A stretch of 64,000 nt of DNA from Flaccisagitta enflata (taxonomy: Eukaryota > Chaetognatha > Sagittoidea > Aphragmophora), in contig OZ231126.1 of assembly GCA_965153355.1 (NCBI GenBank), positions 12,462,001 through 12,526,000 of the forward strand. The letters run 5' to 3'. The notes beneath the pieces were generated by a model. The model was given only the letters and a program-made list of their open reading frames with translations, did not search any database and was not told where the DNA came from. The position numbers and the translations under genes were made by a program. Each line of letters opens with the position of its first letter. The stretch's first letter is position 1. Shown piece by piece: positions 25,135-37,367 of the stretch.

Positions 25135-25775
25135 AGGAACGTTCTTTTTTCATGCCTGATGATCTGCACTACCGACAAGTAGAACTTAAGGAGATGTTGG
25201 ATTTTTGTGTGTAGATCGTAGTGAAGTAAACGACGTCACGACTAAACAACAACGAGGCGTTGTAAGTCGCTCTGAGGCCGCGGTAAACGATAGACCATGA
25301 AACATACCTGTCACTGTTTAATGATTTGAACAATTATTCCGTGATTTGACCGAGGTTTTTGCCTATTAAATCTGAACGAACTAATTAGATTCAAAGTTGT
25401 AATCTTTTAACAGTTGTGACAACCCATTAGACAAGTAGAAGGGTATATTCTGGAGAATCCTTGACCTTGACCATCGGAGGACTGGTTAGGAGCCGGTGTA
25501 AATCAAACTTGATACAGTATCTCTTCGTGGGCCTCAAAGCCGACGTTATTCAATATCTGGGTTTTAGCATGCGTTACGGGTGAACACGGTAAAGAACTGC
25601 AAAATTGAATGTTGAAAAGGGAGAAAAGGCAGAAATAACAAGCCCGACCGGGCAAAGATGCGTCCGGGCTGTATCTCAGCGTGTATTGATCATGTGACAT
25701 ATGTATGGAGAGACAGATGGACGAACAGACGGGTGAAAAGACTCCCAAAACATGTTGGTTGATCATTTGTTTCAG
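25135..25775. other. Unique stretch, no gene called
   Basis: Balanced base composition, but no open frame with a recognisable domain and no repeat. Confidence 0.3.
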
Positions 25776-25779
25776 TGTA

Positions 25780-25954
25780 GGATCTCACCGTGGCCAAAAA
25801 CAGCCGAGAAACGCGGTTTTTGCACCGGCGTAACGGACCGACGGACGGACGGACGAACGGACGGAACGACGGATGTACCGACGGACGGACGGACGGACCG
25901 ACGGACGGACAGACCCTCTTATAGAGATGCGTTCCTGACGGACGCATCTAAAAA
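25780..25954 (+). repeat. Family B copy with a compensated hairpin variant
   Basis: GGCCAAAAACAGCCGAGAAA, GCGGTTTTTGCACCGGCG, a (GACG)n run, CCTCTTATAGA, and a terminal stem GATGCGT / ACGCATC followed by TAAAAA. The stem differs from the GTTGCG and GTCGCG types, with matching changes on both strands. Confidence 0.75.
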
Positions 25955-26222
25955 CGGAAAAATACAGGAATAGATATGGAAGAATGTAGGAGAAGGAAGA
26001 AGGAGCGAGATAATGGTAGGGAAATACAATAGAAGAATAACAAAAAAGAAAGAAAAGAAAAAAAAAAAGAATGGACGAAAGGAGAGAAAGAAAGGAGAGA
26101 AAGAAAGGAGGAAAGAAAAGGAGATTTCAAAAAAGGCTTTGGAAAAGAGAGAGATTTTCATGCGACAGACGCTGAAGGTGTGACTCTGTGCAAATGAGAA
26201 ACAGATATATTGAAGATGAGAC

Positions 26223-26373
<151 letters not shown>

Positions 26374-26455
26374 ATAAGGAGGAGCAAATATCATGCGAAG
26401 AGGGGAAAAGGATTTTCAATGAGATGAGCCCGTTGGAAAATGGGTTTTGGAAAGG

Positions 26456-26840
26456 AGGAGGAAAGGGAGGAGGAGGAGGAGGAGGAGGAGGAGGAGGAGC
26501 GAGAAGCGAGAAAGAAGAAGGTGAAGAGAAGAAGCAAAAGAAAAAGATAAAGAAGAAGAAGAAGAAGAAGAAGAAGAAGAAGAAGAAGAAGAAGAAGAAG
26601 AAGAAGAAGGAGTAGAAGAAGATAGGGGAGAAGAAGAAGGAGATAGGGAAGAAGAAGAAGAAGAAGAAGAAGAAGAAGAAGAAGAAGAAGAAGAAGAAGA
26701 AGAAGAAGAAGAAGAAGAAGAAGAAGAAGAAAAAGATAGGGAAGAAGAAAAAGAAGAAGAAGACGAAAAAGAAGAAGAAGAAAAGAAGAAGAAGAAGAAG
26801 AAGAAGAAGAAGAAGAAGAAGAAGAAGAAGAAGAAGAATG
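26456..26840. repeat. (GGA)n then (GAA)n compound array
   Basis: GGA units at 26456-26500, then long GAA blocks broken by GATAGGG and GACGAA words. Confidence 0.95.
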
Positions 26841-26844
26841 AGAA

Positions 26845-27362
26845 GAAAAACTAAAAAAAAGAAGAAGAAGACGAAGAAAGGAAAACGAAATGGAGAACGA
26901 CGAAGAAAGGAAAGAGGAAGAGGAAGAAGAGGCAGAGCATAAAGAGGACAGGTAATGGGCTTAAAAGGAATAAAGAAAAATGCAGAAAAGGTGGATTCAA
27001 AAATTGAAATGGGTGAAGGAGAAACGACAAAGACGATAAAAAGAAAAAGATATTAACAAAGACTACAACGGCATGTCTACTGTCCAGTTGAAAATTTAGC
27101 CATTGAAGTTTGCGTAATCATTAATTCATTATTGTCACGCCCTTGCTACTAACAAATTTGTAAGTGATAAAAAGCGAGTACTAAGGAGGCGTTTCTAGTC
27201 AGAGACAATCGCGTTTTGAACGGGACAGTGAAAATTCATACGTGTTCACGCTGTGATCGCGTTTCACAGAAACACGCCATATGTGATAGAAAGCGAGTAC
27301 TAAGTGGTTTGGCTTTTCCAAAATAGACCGCGCGTCAGATGGATCGTCTCACAAATGGGTTG
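26845..27362. other. Unique stretch with a ~113-bp direct duplication
   Basis: GTGATAAAAAGCGAGTACTA (27171) recurs as GTGATAGAAAGCGAGTACTA (27283). No gene seen. Confidence 0.5.
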
Positions 27363-27365
27363 AAG

Positions 27366-27427
27366 ACAGACAGGAAGACAGACAGACAGACAGACAGTCC
27401 GACGGACAGACAGACAGATAGACATAC

Positions 27428-27458
<31 letters not shown>

Positions 27459-27459
27459 A

Positions 27460-27518
<59 letters not shown>

Positions 27519-27519
27519 A

Positions 27520-27610
<91 letters not shown>

Positions 27611-27640
27611 TAGACAGACACACAGACACACAGACAGATC
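27366..27640. repeat. (CAGA)n microsatellite
   Basis: About 65 CAGA units with AAGA and GAGA variants, followed by GAA at 27670-27690. Confidence 0.97.
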
Positions 27641-27744
27641 GCCTATTAGCGTCATTCGACCTATTGCAAAAGAAGAAGAAGAAGAAGAGCAAGAAGAGCA
27701 AGAAAAATAGGAAGAACAACAAGAAGAACAAGAAGAAATAGAGA

Positions 27745-27893
27745 TGGCCGCGACAAACGTCTCTCGCCATAAATGCGCGTTTTTTCGTGTTTTCAACTCG
27801 AGCGTGATAGAACGATGGACGGACAGAGCGACAGACAGCGGACCAACGGACGGACAAAGCCTCTTATAGAAAGGCGTGTCCACAAGTAAAAAT
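27745..27893 (+). repeat. Family B copy
   Basis: AATGCGCGTTTTTTCGTG, TTTTCAACTCGAGCGTGA, ACGGACAAAGCCTCTTATAG, and a damaged hairpin GGCGTGTCCACAAG then TAAAAA. Confidence 0.7.
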
Positions 27894-28239
27894 GCAATCG
27901 AAGTCAAGATTAATAAACTTATTTGCATATTGCAGTTTTAAAATGACTGCTCTATTGTAATTTCGTCAATTTGGAATTCAGTCAGTTTGAGTTGGATTTA
28001 TGACTATGACTTTTTTTTCTTTAACATGAAAGACAAAAAAAAAATATTTTGCGCTTTTAAACGTTATCAACATCATCTTGTATTTCATTTAGCTTTCAGC
28101 GAATCAGATTTATATTGATGATCAATTAATTGTAAAAACTTAATTAACCGAAATATCATCTTACCCAAACCCATCATCGAGCGTCGCGATCTCATCTTGA
28201 AGCCGGCTTGAGATGACCTAGGCGCTCTTCTGCTAAACT

Positions 28240-28390
28240 GGCGATTTTGTCGCCATTTCTAGTGAATTTTGGGTCCTCCTAGCGAATTTCTCATCTAGTT
28301 CCCAGAGAATTATCTAGCGATTTTCTACATAATCTCTAGCTAATCTAGCTAATTCTGGCGAATTTTAGCGAATTTCAGCTAATTCTCTCC
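28240..28390. repeat. Degenerate TAGCGAATTT repeats
   Basis: CTAGCGAATTTC, CTAGCGATTTTC, CTAGCTAATCTAGC and similar words repeat irregularly. A matching cluster lies at 29320-29390, so the two may be halves of one dispersed repeat split by the intervening insertions. Confidence 0.5.
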
Positions 28391-28440
28391 ATTTTATCTA
28401 TGTATTTATCAAATTTTGGGCTTTCACCTATTTTGTATGA

Positions 28441-28466
28441 AACAAGGCCGGATACACGGCTACCAG
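28441..28466 (+). repeat. Family B left-end fragment
   Basis: AACAAGGCCGGATACACGGC followed by TACCAGAG; nothing of the right end follows. Confidence 0.6.
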
Positions 28467-28612
28467 AGTCAAGAAGGAAGAAAGAAGAAGAAATACTGAC
28501 TTGTATCATACCCGTTGAATATCCTCTGTGGGATATTATGAGAATTCGAGAACAAACTGTTTGCATTGCTTATTGCTATCAGCTCAGAACGCTATTCTTT
28601 ATCCCATTTTTT

Positions 28613-28774
28613 GTTTGCGGACACGCAACTCTATAAGATGCTTTCTCCGTCCATTGGTCCGTTGGTCGGTCCATCCGTTGGACCGTCCATCCGTCGGGCC
28701 GTCCGTCCATTGGTCCATCCAATAGACCGTAATGATCAAGTGGGAAAACGCGCTTTCCGCCCCTGTCCAGTGTG
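28613..28774 (-). repeat. Family B copy truncated by a MITE
   Basis: Terminal hairpin GTTTGCGGACACGCAACTC, TATAAGATGC, a GTCCGTTGGTCGG run, then GGGAAAACGCGCTTTCCGCC and CCCTGTCC, where the element at 28775 begins. Confidence 0.7.
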
Positions 28775-29072
28775 CCTAATAAGAGCGGAGGAGGGACCCA
28801 ATTGTCCCCCCCCCCCTCACAGCTCACATGGTTCCATCTATTTTCTCACTTGCAGAGGCGGTTGACACCTTAGGTGGATACAATTGGCGCCAATTTTTCA
28901 GACTTTGGGTGTGGTTTGGGGGGTTCAGGGTGGAAATTAAAAAATCGCCATGGTGACGTTAATTGTGTGCACCTATATTGTTAACCGCCATTGCAAGTGT
29001 GGAAATTATTTGAACCATGTGAGCTGTGAGGGGGCATGTAACACTTTGGGTCCCTCCTGCGCTCTTATTAGG
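28775..29072. mobile_element. 298-bp MITE, ends CCTAATAAGAGCGGAGGAGG
   Basis: Left CCTAATAAGAGCGGAGGAGG and right CCTCCTGCGCTCTTATTAGG are inverted copies. Inverted similarity extends inward about 58 bp (CTCACAGCTCACATGGTT / AACCATGTGAGCTGTGAG). No coding capacity. It lies at the broken edge of a family B copy. No exact TSD is readable, and the superfamily is unknown. Confidence 0.75.
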
Positions 29073-29074
29073 GT

Positions 29075-29950
29075 CCTGTCTGTAGTCTCGATCACTTCTA
29101 TCAAAGACACAACACAAGAACACTGTGTCATATTTTGCCTTTTTTTCTCACATTTTTTGGTTAACTGGCAATGAATGCTGGATGATTATTCAAAATGAAT
29201 GTATTCAATCCTATCCAATTGTATGAAGTAGTAGCAGTTTACTTGTTCAAGAGCATTTTACTCTTGTTATGTGGATCGTTTTTTTTATTTATGGTCATCA
29301 GGTAAGCAAAGGAAAATCTAGCGAACTTCTAGCTAATTTGGAAAAAAAACTAGCAAATTCTAGCGATTTTTTAGGGGCTAAATAGCGAATTTTGAAAAGC
29401 CCAAGTTGGCACCATAGCCTAGGCGCTAACGTGCCGCCCGCGTCACTACGTATTAGCTAGATCTCCGTAGCTCTGGGCAGCATATAGGAGAAAACAGTTC
29501 GGCAGTTAAAAAGAGTCGACAGGTATAGGAGTCGCTTGTTCGGTCACGAAAGGCCAGAATTACTCTTACAAGCCGCACAACATTTGTAATTCACTCACTG
29601 GTAAACAGAAACCAACCTCGTCACGGATCAATAAGCAAACATGTAGATAGACAGACTGACTGACCGAAAGAGACAAACAAATAAGATTCATTTATGTCGT
29701 CGAATTGAAACCTCGAAGGTTGATCTGTTTTGTTATACGAGACGATCCTTAGTTCTCTACTATCAATTCCAGCAGACAAATCGGATTTTTTCCATTTGAA
29801 ATTCCTGCGCAACAAGATAAAAAACATGATTTTTCCTGTAGGAATTGAATCTCATTCCTATCCTCTTAGTGGGGCAGATTTCTGTCACTGTTTGTTGGAA
29901 AGCGAAGAACGAGAAGTGTAAATAACGACAACAACAATAACACCAACAAC
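29075..29950. other. Unique stretch, no gene called
   Basis: Includes the TAGCGAATTT cluster at 29320-29390. No coding region I can defend. Confidence 0.35.
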
Positions 29951-29954
29951 ATCA

Positions 29955-30052
29955 ACAACAAAAAACAAAAACAAAAACAAAAACAAAAACAAAAACAAAA
30001 ACAAAAACAAAAACAAAAACAAAAACAAAAACAAAAACAAAAACAAAAACAA
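29955..30052. repeat. (AAAAAC)n array
   Basis: About 16 six-base units. Confidence 0.95.
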
Positions 30053-30447
30053 CAAGGCCAACACCTATAAGTCGCGTGCGAGATTTACAGGGGAAGAATG
30101 ACTTAGAATGACTTAGAATGACTTAGAATGACTTAGAATGACTTTAAATGTCCAAAAAGGACTTAAAATGACTAAAAAACCTAATGACCAAAAATGACTT
30201 GAAATAACTTAAAATGACTTGGAATGACTTAAAATGACTTAGAATGACTCAAAATAACTTAAAATAACTATTAATGACTAAAAAAGACTTAAAATGACTT
30301 AAGAGTTGATGTTATACTACAATAAAAGTAAAGTGTGACGGACCGACGGACGGACGGACGGACCGACGGACGGACGGACGGACCGACGGACGGACCGACG
30401 GACGGACCGACAAAGCGGGGTGTAGAGTCGCGTGCACGCGACTAAAA
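30052..30447 (+). repeat. Family B copy with a 10-bp minisatellite core
   Basis: Left end ACAAGGCCAACACC, then about 20 units of GACTTAGAAT/GACTTAAAAT (30092-30305), AAGTAAAGTGTGACGGACCG, a (GGAC)n run, CAAAGCGGGGTGTAGA and the perfect palindrome GTCGCGTGCACGCGAC, then TAAAAAC. The core differs from that of every other copy while both arms are of family B type. Confidence 0.75.
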
Positions 30448-30631
30448 ACAAAAACAAAAACAAGAACAAAAAAAAAAAACCAAAACCAAAAACAAAAAAA
30501 ACAAAAACAAAAACAAAAACAAAACAAAGACAAAAACAAAAAAAACACAACCACATCCACAACCACAACCACAACCATTACCACAACCACAACAACAACA
30601 ACAATAACTACAACAACAATAACAATAACAA

Positions 30632-30721
<90 letters not shown>
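30447..30721. repeat. (AAAAAC)n then (AAC)n array
   Basis: It starts directly at the TAAAAAC end of the family B copy. AAAAAC-type units grade into CCACAA and then pure AAC to 30721. Confidence 0.92.
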
Positions 30722-30916
30722 AGAATAGGAAGGCGAAAATCGTGTCAGTGTTCAAAATCAAGTTTCAAAAAAAAAATGTAATTATCTTTTTGAACATGAA
30801 AAGAACGAAAAAAAAAAAAATAAAAGAGTTCTTGGCTCTCTAACAGGCTAAACGTATTCTTCACTTGTTATACCTAGCACTTACATAACAAACTTCAAAT
30901 TAGTCACTTGAAATCA

Positions 30917-30919
<3 letters not shown>

Positions 30920-30966
<47 letters not shown>

Positions 30967-31190
30967 CTTGTATTTGCTCTTTTTTTTTATCTCTAGATGG
31001 TTTCATTTTTATCTGTAGAGAAGCTTTGCTGGTGGCATTGCTTTCGGTCATATATTATTTGATATCTTTGTTCAGCTCTTTATTTATTCTTGTCTTTTTC
31101 TGTCTGTCATTCTGCCTATCTGTCATTTTGTCTGTTTGTCATTCTGTCTGTCTGTCTGTCATTCTGTCTGTCTCTGTCATTCTGTCTGTC

Positions 31191-31240
<50 letters not shown>
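30920..31240. repeat. (CT)n and (CTGT)n tracts
   Basis: Pure CT at 30920-30961, then ATTCTGTCTGTC-type words from 31100 leading into CT at 31203-31240. Confidence 0.9.
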
Positions 31241-31242
<2 letters not shown>

Positions 31243-31376
31243 CCTTTTGTTTATATTGCCTCCATTATCACAATCCTACGAAAGGTTTCCCTGCGCTTAG
31301 GCGATACTTCACACAGAATCATCATCTTTTTAAGTTTTTCAAACTCTGTCGTTATCTCCCTCCTACTTGGTGCTAT

Positions 31377-31650
<274 letters not shown>

Positions 31651-31831
31651 GGGTAGGTCGTGTTACTTAGAATCTGAGTGGTGAGAATTTTAAAATTCTC
31701 ATCATTCAGATTCTTAGTGATGAGAATTATATTCTCATAACTCAGATTGTCTATCTTTCTATCTTTTTCTCATGACTCAGAATCTAAGTTATAAGAATAT
31801 TTTCTATCATTTCATTCATTCTTTTTTTTAC

Positions 31832-31878
<47 letters not shown>

Positions 31879-32213
31879 TCTGTTATTCTCTTCTCTGCAA
31901 GAAATTTTTTTTCTTTGGAGGTAGAAATCTGTCTTGCAAGAATCCCCCTAATGCTTGCCCAAGGGTTAACTGATTAGTATTCCTGACAGAGCTAACAACT
32001 AGCTCATTGACCCATTTTCACCAATAGCTTAGCTCTATCAACCAAGGTAAAATCACATTTCATAATTGTAGAGTACATAGAATGGACACAGAGCCGATGT
32101 TTTGAAGAACACAGGAGTGAACTGTTATGTATGTCCCTGCTCTGTCCTCACTACCTTAAAACAGCAATGAAGTAGAGCAATAGATACTGCTAACCATATG
32201 CAATCTGCGGATG

Positions 32214-33351
32214 CAGGCCCGGCCAGAGGGGGGTCACCCAATCTGAGATAGGAGGCCCGGGCACCTGTGAGAGCCTCGGTGATGCAAAAAAAAAAGGAAA
32301 AAAAAAGAAAGAAAAAAGGAAAAAAAGATAAAGAAAAAGAAAGAGAGAAATCAAGAAAAAAAAAAGAAATAAAAACAGAAGAAGGCAGGATACACGGCTA
32401 CCGAAGTTGCATGCGGGTGGGCAAGGGCCATATTTAAGGTCACTAGACCATTTAGGCAGGAGCGGTGAGGTCCAAATATAAAAATCATAGAAAAAGTAAA
32501 GTGTGACTAACAGACCGACCAACTGACCAACAAAGCGGGGTGTAGAGTCGCGTAGCACGCGACTAATAAGATAAGAAAGTGAAAAAAAAGGTTCTATCCA
32601 AGTTAACACCCCTCTCATAATTAAACGAACTGGGAAAGTAATCAAAATTGAGAGTAAAAATGCATTGAGAGGGCTAAAATTTGACACAGTGTTAGCTCAA
32701 ACATAGTATTTTTGCTAACCGAGGCCCAATAGAGCATTCGCACTAATGTGTGGCCCTGGTTGTGTGCTAAGTCAAAAATGTTGTGGAAGATTTTGACTGA
32801 TTTTGACAAGAAATCTTTTTATGGGGAGAAGGCACAAACTTTCTCATTTTTTTTCCCATGAATGGAGAGAAAACTGCCATTCCTGAGTTGTTATGTAACT
32901 ACTCAGCAACAATGACGCATTGGGAATAAGGAACAGCCCCACAAAGTGACTGAATCCCTTGACCACCAGGTTCGTTTCACTCGTCAATTTGGAACTTCCA
33001 TCAAAAATATGGTAACATGATATGAATGTGCAAAGAGATTAGGAGCCATTGGTTGACATTCTTTAGACAATCTTTGTAAAATCTTGCCGGAAATTACATA
33101 TTCTAAAGTTACTTCAGCACTCAGACTCTTCATAAGTAATTGTTAAAGCATTTACAGACTTGCTCTGATCCCAGTTCGCCTAATTTTGAGAGGTTCTGGA
33201 GGCTGAAGTTTCAGCACTGGAACGAACTTTAAGGCAGTAAAAAAATTTTGCAAAAGTTGAAATATTAAGAGCAAAGGAGGGGGCTGAAGGGGGAGGGGAG
33301 CCCAACCAAGGGAGCCAGCAGAGGAGCCCACCATTTTTCTGGCCGGGCCTG
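32214..33351. mobile_element. TIR element, ends CAGGCCCGGCCAGA
   Basis: CAGGCCCGGCCAGA at 32214 and TCTGGCCGGGCCTG ending at 33351 are exact inverted copies. The CAGG start and ~14-bp TIR look hAT-like, but the flanking octamers TGCGGATG and CTTGGATA agree only partly, so no clean TSD supports this. The interior contains a family B insertion and AT-rich DNA without a transposase frame I can recognise. It is therefore a non-autonomous or decayed element. Confidence 0.65.
32383..32575 (+). repeat. Family B copy, long form without core repeats
   Basis: AGGATACACGGCTACCG, TTGCATGCGGGTGGGCAAGG, GCCATATTTAAGGTCACTAG, GGCAGGAGCGGTGAGGTCC, AAGTAAAGTGTGACTAAC, a (GACC)n-like run, CAAAGCGGGGTGTAGAGTCG and hairpin GTCGCG..CGCGAC, then TAATAAG. 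It supplies the arm order used to read the composite at 23005-24078. Confidence 0.75.
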
Positions 33352-33424
33352 CTTGGATAACTTACCAGCGTATCGTAAGACTGTCAATCAATGGAGCGAA
33401 AAAAATAATAGAGACACAAATTTA

Positions 33425-33987
<563 letters not shown>

Positions 33988-34185
33988 AGAGAGGAAGAGA
34001 GACAAAGAGCTACAAAAACACTGAATATAGAGAAAAATCTAAGTTATGAGAAAAAGATAGAAAGACAGACAATCTGAGTTATGAGAAATAACAAAATTGT
34101 CAAATTCTCATAACATAGAATCTGAGTTATGAGAAAAGTGCTAAATTCTAAGTAACGCGACTTAGAAAAATCTGAATAACGAGAT

Positions 34186-34190
34186 TTTCC

Positions 34191-34250
<60 letters not shown>

Positions 34251-34609
34251 AATCATCATCATCATCATCATTATCATCATCATCACATCATCATCATCAC
34301 ATCATCATCACATCATCATCATCATCACACACATCATCACATCACATCATCATCATTAATACACACATCATCATCATCATCAATCATCATCATCATCACC
34401 GTCATTGTGTCATCATCATCATCATCATCATCATCACATCATCATCATCATCACCGTCATCATCATCATCACTCGCCATCATCAATCAATATCATATCAT
34501 CATAAGTCATCGTCATCGTCATCATCATCATCATCATCATCATCATCGTCATCATCATCATCACACATCACACTATCGCCATTTACATCGACATCATCAT
34601 CATCATCAT

Positions 34610-34653
<44 letters not shown>

Positions 34654-34654
34654 A

Positions 34655-34687
<33 letters not shown>

Positions 34688-34724
34688 AATCATCATAAAC
34701 ATCATCATCATCATCATCGAGTAA
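34186..34724. repeat. (ATC)n array, right part, with CATCA- and CACATC-type interruptions
   Basis: Pure blocks at 34189-34275, 34520-34560 and 34590-34720 are separated by units carrying extra CA. Confidence 0.95.
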
Positions 34725-34830
34725 GGGCCGTGGACTTTAGGAGAGCTTGAGAGCTCTCTGAGAGTTCGAGAGCTCTCCTGGCACTCTCGGAGACTTGGAG
34801 AGCTCTCCATCCATTTGGAGAGCTCTCCGC
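34725..34830. repeat. Cluster of GAGAGCTCTC palindromes
   Basis: GAGAGCTCTC or GGAGAGCTCTCC occurs at about 34750, 34770, 34797 and 34817. The segment begins TAAGGGCCGTGGACTTTAGG, whose complement also borders the (ATC)n array at 52381. Confidence 0.7.
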
Positions 34831-34834
34831 AGAT

Positions 34835-35678
34835 AAGGCTGGGACAAGCTTTATCAAATCATGCGTTTACAGTTGTTTTTTGACCATGAATTCATCTGCC
34901 ATTTTTAGAAAGTTGACAGTCACAAAATGTCATTACTTTCTATAGACTGATAATGGCTGGCACACCATCTTGGTTCAAGTGGCTGTCCATGTTTTTATTT
35001 GCACGAATTTGTGAAGAAGTTTTCATGATTTTTTCCTATTATGTCAGTTTAAGTTTGTTTTTTTATCTTGCACTCTTTTTTCTGCCTTCTCTGTCTGTTT
35101 GCCTTTGAATGTATAAGTCCATTAGCTTTTGGACTAAGTCTCGATGCTCTATTAGATTTCGCACTAGGTTAGGTTAGGTGGGACATTTTTGGGCATGCTG
35201 ATACCATGAGTTATCAGGTTAATAGGTTATTGTGTTTTCCCAAAAATCCAGCAATTTTGCAACTATATTTCATCAAAATGAATTAGACTGGATTCTACTA
35301 AGGAAGAAACCTTTTTATGGATTAAGTCAAAGTATATCGTAGATATCTTATTGTTTATGTACTAAAATGATTCAATGACTTAATGGTTAATGAATGTTGA
35401 TGAAGTGCTGGTATTTCTTTTAAGAAACTACAGACTGCCATTTGCCAATGGAAATTTTGTAATTCCTTGGTTACACATGCACATATACCCTTGTTGCCAA
35501 GAATGATAACTTTGAGATATTGTCATGCATCCTACATCCTTGCAAAGAGTTGGCACCCTCGGTCAATGCTAGAATTGGGATAACTTGAGTCGTGACTGTT
35601 GGAATCGACAGTCACACCTCATGGTGATGGTCATTTGACATTGTGGTAAAAAACATCATAACTTATTGACAGAAATAC

Positions 35679-35680
<2 letters not shown>
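34835..35680. other. Unique stretch, no gene seen
   Basis: AT-rich; nothing recognisable. Confidence 0.3.
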
Positions 35681-35683
<3 letters not shown>

Positions 35684-35777
<94 letters not shown>

Positions 35778-35789
35778 TAAATAAAAATA

Positions 35790-35838
<49 letters not shown>
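35684..35838. repeat. (GA)n and (CT)n facing each other around an 18-bp AT linker
   Basis: About 46 GA units, then ATATAAATAAAAATATAT, then about 25 CT units. The ATAT steps next to the arms also pair, so one strand can fold into a stem of more than 50 bp. Confidence 0.95.
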
Positions 35839-35840
<2 letters not shown>

Positions 35841-35924
35841 TTCTGTATAGCTAACTATCTTTCAGTTTGTTGGCTTTCCTTTCCTTTGAGTCTCAGTCAA
35901 TAGGCTCATCTCTTTACTTATTTC

Positions 35925-35994
35925 TCTCTCTGTCAGTCTGTCTCTATCTCTCCCAGTCTGTCTCTGTCTGTCTCTCTGTCTCTCTGTCTCTCTA

Positions 35995-36066
<72 letters not shown>
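35925..36066. repeat. (CTGT)n/(CT)n abutting the BEL element
   Basis: Irregular CTGTCTCT words become pure CT by about 36015 and run straight into the LTR sequence at 36067. Confidence 0.92.
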
Positions 36067-36070
<4 letters not shown>

Positions 36071-36565
36071 CTTTCCCTATCTTGTTCCCCTTACGTTTTG
36101 CCCTAACTTACCCTCGTTGTTTATCGTGTCCCTTACCTCGTCCTCTGATTTGTCAACCGTTAGTCGAGTCGTTAGTCGTCACGTATCTCGTAGACCGTGT
36201 TCTCTCATTGGCTGTCTCTTAGATATTGTCGTAGTTGTTATCGTCATCGCTTTCGTTTAAATTTGTTCGCTCACGTTGTCGCATCGCAGTTGTCGTCCAA
36301 CCCCGTCCGGAACATTGGTTAGTAATATTTGGATTATTATTGCTATTACATTTGAGTTATATTTGAATCGTATTTAATTGCATTTAAGTCGTATTTGAGT
36401 TGTGTTTAAGTTTGTCGTTTAACTTATATTTTGTCCCTCGCTTTTCTCTTTTATCAGTATTGACGATGCGTCTTCGGTTGCAAATAAATGCCCTTTTATG
36501 ATCATCAACGTCTTCGTTATTAGCTGGAAAGAATTAGTCCTACGACTGCCATTAGCTATCACGCT
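36067..36565 (+). repeat. 5' LTR (first ~48 bp missing)
   Basis: It aligns without gaps to 46382-46880 with 7 differences in 499 bp, five of them transitions. An AATAAA signal lies at 36483-36488. The 3' LTR has 48 more bases upstream (from TGTCGCTTATTC, just after a polypurine tract), so the start of this copy has been replaced by the adjacent (CT)n. A possible primer-binding site, TGGACTAACGATTTTC, follows at 36570. Confidence 0.85.
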
Positions 36566-36569
36566 GTTT

Positions 36570-37367
36570 TGGACTAACGATTTTCATAGTCAATACAATC
36601 CCGCAACCTCATCGTGAATACGTGGACATCGAAGATTCAAGTTTCCCTCAGAAGAAACCCTCATCGTCAAGAGCCGCTTCAGCTGCTCATTTCCCCCTTC
36701 GTTCCGTCTTGGTGTCAACCAAAACATCAACCCATCGCTTCGTCTTTGGCGGTCTCACAAACCGCCAATGCTTCGCGTCGGGTGCCATCTCATCATCACG
36801 AGTCGCTCCCACCGCCGCCTCACCTTCTACCACTTCGCTTCGTCTCCGGCGGTCTCACAAGCCGCCGCCGCTTCGCGACGCTTTGGTCCGGGCGTCACTT
36901 GCGAAGGAGTCATCCTTTTCTGTCGTCGCATTGGACCGTCACCCTCATCGTAACATGGCGTTACTTAAAAGATAAGTTCTTGAGTTCGCCTTATTCCTGC
37001 TTCGTTTCTTAGATTCCTGCTTTGATTTCCCAGACTCGAAGTTTCTGCTCATCCCCCTCTCAATCGATCCCATGTTAAACCTCATCATTTATCCAGATTC
37101 TGCTCATACCTGAATCAGCTGAAACGAGTTTCAATTTCCTTCCCAGATCCAAGGTCGATTACGACGTCATCAGATGTGACTCTCAATCGAATGAGGATTC
37201 AAGTTCACTTCGCGTTTGCCAATTCAGAGAAAGTCTGGACGGCAGACAACGTCAAGATAAGACACCCAATGTTTTGATTCCTTTGATCATCCCAGATTAA
37301 GACTGGGTGCGTTCGCATTGTACTCTTGAAGTGGATATAACCCTCAAAAGTTAAGTAATGGGTTATT
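36570..37367 (+). other. BEL leader region
   Basis: Non-coding leader between the LTR and gag. Overlapping short open frames at 36614-37012 share the GGTCTCACAARCCGCC word twice but have no gag similarity, so no protein is called. Confidence 0.55.

Noticed and set aside
30432-30728. Asn-rich open frame
   Set aside because: Translation of (AAC)n following a family B tail.
35165-35182. GGTTAGGTTAGGTGGG as a telomere-type repeat
   Set aside because: Only two to three units; chance-level and not an array.
36614-37012. Open frame in the BEL leader as a possible extra protein
   Set aside because: Overlaps other open frames, Ser/His/Pro-biased, and sits where BEL elements have an untranslated leader.
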